Part shown: in pieces, positions 61,089-61,268 of the stretch
Layout: each line of letters starts with the position of its first letter
How positions within the stretch are numbered: the first letter of the stretch is position 1
Assembly: GCA_019358875.1 (NCBI GenBank)
Contig: JAHHIF010000042.1
Coordinates: 1-61,268 of the forward strand
DNA from: Symplocastrum torsivum CPER-KK1
GTDB lineage: Bacteria > Cyanobacteriota > Cyanobacteriia > Cyanobacteriales > Coleofasciculaceae
Reading direction: 5' to 3'
DNA length: 61,268 bases
The notes under the pieces: generated by a model
The model's database searches: none
The model's input: the letters and a program-made list of their open reading frames with translations, nothing else
What the model was told of the DNA's origin: nothing
Translations under genes and position numbers: made by a program

Positions 61089-61268
61089 TAGACCTCTTGC
61101 AAAAGTCGTCGCTGGGGTAATATGAGGTCTGAAATTAGGCAATCGCTCACCCGTTTTCTGCGCTCACCACGACAGATTCATAAGGAAAACTGATGAAATA
61201 CGAACGAGCTAAACATCTCAAGCCAGCAGAATTTAAGCGCTTTTGTGGCGTCCGGCTAGAAACTTTTA
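61089..61268 (+). mobile_element. IS5-family element, left part (runs off the window)
   Basis: TAGACCTCTTGCAAAAGTCG at 61089-61108 is a typical left terminus, followed by a 90-bp leader and the transposase start. The terminal TAGACCTCTTG is shared with the MITE at 39996. Right end and target duplication are outside the window. Confidence 0.75.
61193..61268 (+). CDS. IS5-family transposase, N-terminal part (partial)
   Basis: ATG 61193 preceded by AAGGA. The 25 codons present read MKYERAKHLKPAEFKRFCG followed by VRLETF. This is the N-terminal helical start of the IS5-type transposases with an HTH plus DDE domain that I recall from cyanobacteria (KPEEFKRLCGV-ETF). The catalytic DDE residues are outside the window. 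No disruption is visible in the part present. Confidence 0.8.
   Translation, partial: MKYERAKHLKPAEFKRFCGVRLETF

Overview
The window is a piece of a cyanobacterial chromosome, probably from a filamentous or otherwise large-genome lineage. The evidence is direct. It carries photosystem I genes (psaL, psaI), the circadian clock genes kaiA, kaiB and kaiC, the Rubisco assembly factor raf1, the plastid-type ribosomal protein PSRP-3/Ycf65 and atpB-atpC. HIP1 palindromes (GCGATCGC) occur throughout, and there are many short heptamer repeats, MITEs and decayed insertion sequences. I cannot name the species from sequence alone.

Layout. 1-1.0 kb: a degenerate TnpB (IS200/IS605-type) gene running off the left edge. 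1.2-8.5 kb: hflX, a degenerate HD-GYP protein, a large SLH-domain phosphodiester glycosidase, a membrane protein and a MATE exporter. 8.6-16.4 kb: a TPR protein with half a kinase domain, the siroheme pair sirB-cobA, Mn-catalase, a Ser/Thr kinase fused to a GUN4 domain, two small cyanobacterial proteins and tRNA-His. 16.5-23 kb: mutS, a multi-repeat channel-like protein, an SRPBCC protein and a SirB1-family protein. 23.4-38.6 kb: a giant hybrid kinase, a tandem pair of nearly identical membrane proteins, a TIGR03943/permease pair, a GGDEF relic, a second kinase, DUF981, a lipoprotein, DUF445, and a response regulator overlapping menG. 38.9-42 kb: raf1, whose stop codon lies in a MITE end, and a GT-C glycosyltransferase. 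42-50 kb: a kinase with three receiver-like C-terminal modules, divergent from kaiABC, followed by psaL-psaI. 50.2-52.3 kb: a methyltransferase and a small mobile-element graveyard. 52.3-61.3 kb: a HAD hydrolase, psrp3, atpC/atpB, an ArsR/oxidoreductase divergon with a perfect 32-bp palindrome, ybaK, a GT2 glycosyltransferase, small hypotheticals and an incoming IS5-type element.

How genes work together. sirB and cobA act in the siroheme/corrin branch and appear to form one operon. kaiA, kaiB and kaiC form the clock oscillator, and the divergent kinase with pseudo-receiver modules is a plausible clock-linked candidate. psaL and psaI encode neighbouring subunits at the PSI trimer interface. 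atpB and atpC are the usual separate cyanobacterial F1 operon. The ArsR regulator probably controls itself and the adjacent MDR oxidoreductase through the palindrome between them.

I found no CRISPR array, rRNA operon, prophage or defence island. The most interesting material is the pseudo-receiver kinase beside the clock genes, the hflX start codon, the MITE inside the raf1 stop codon, palindromes inserted in frame in coding sequence, and relics that can be reconstructed (IS701-type deletion derivative, collapsed DUF4359 duplicate). All family calls come from recognising motifs by eye; no search was run.
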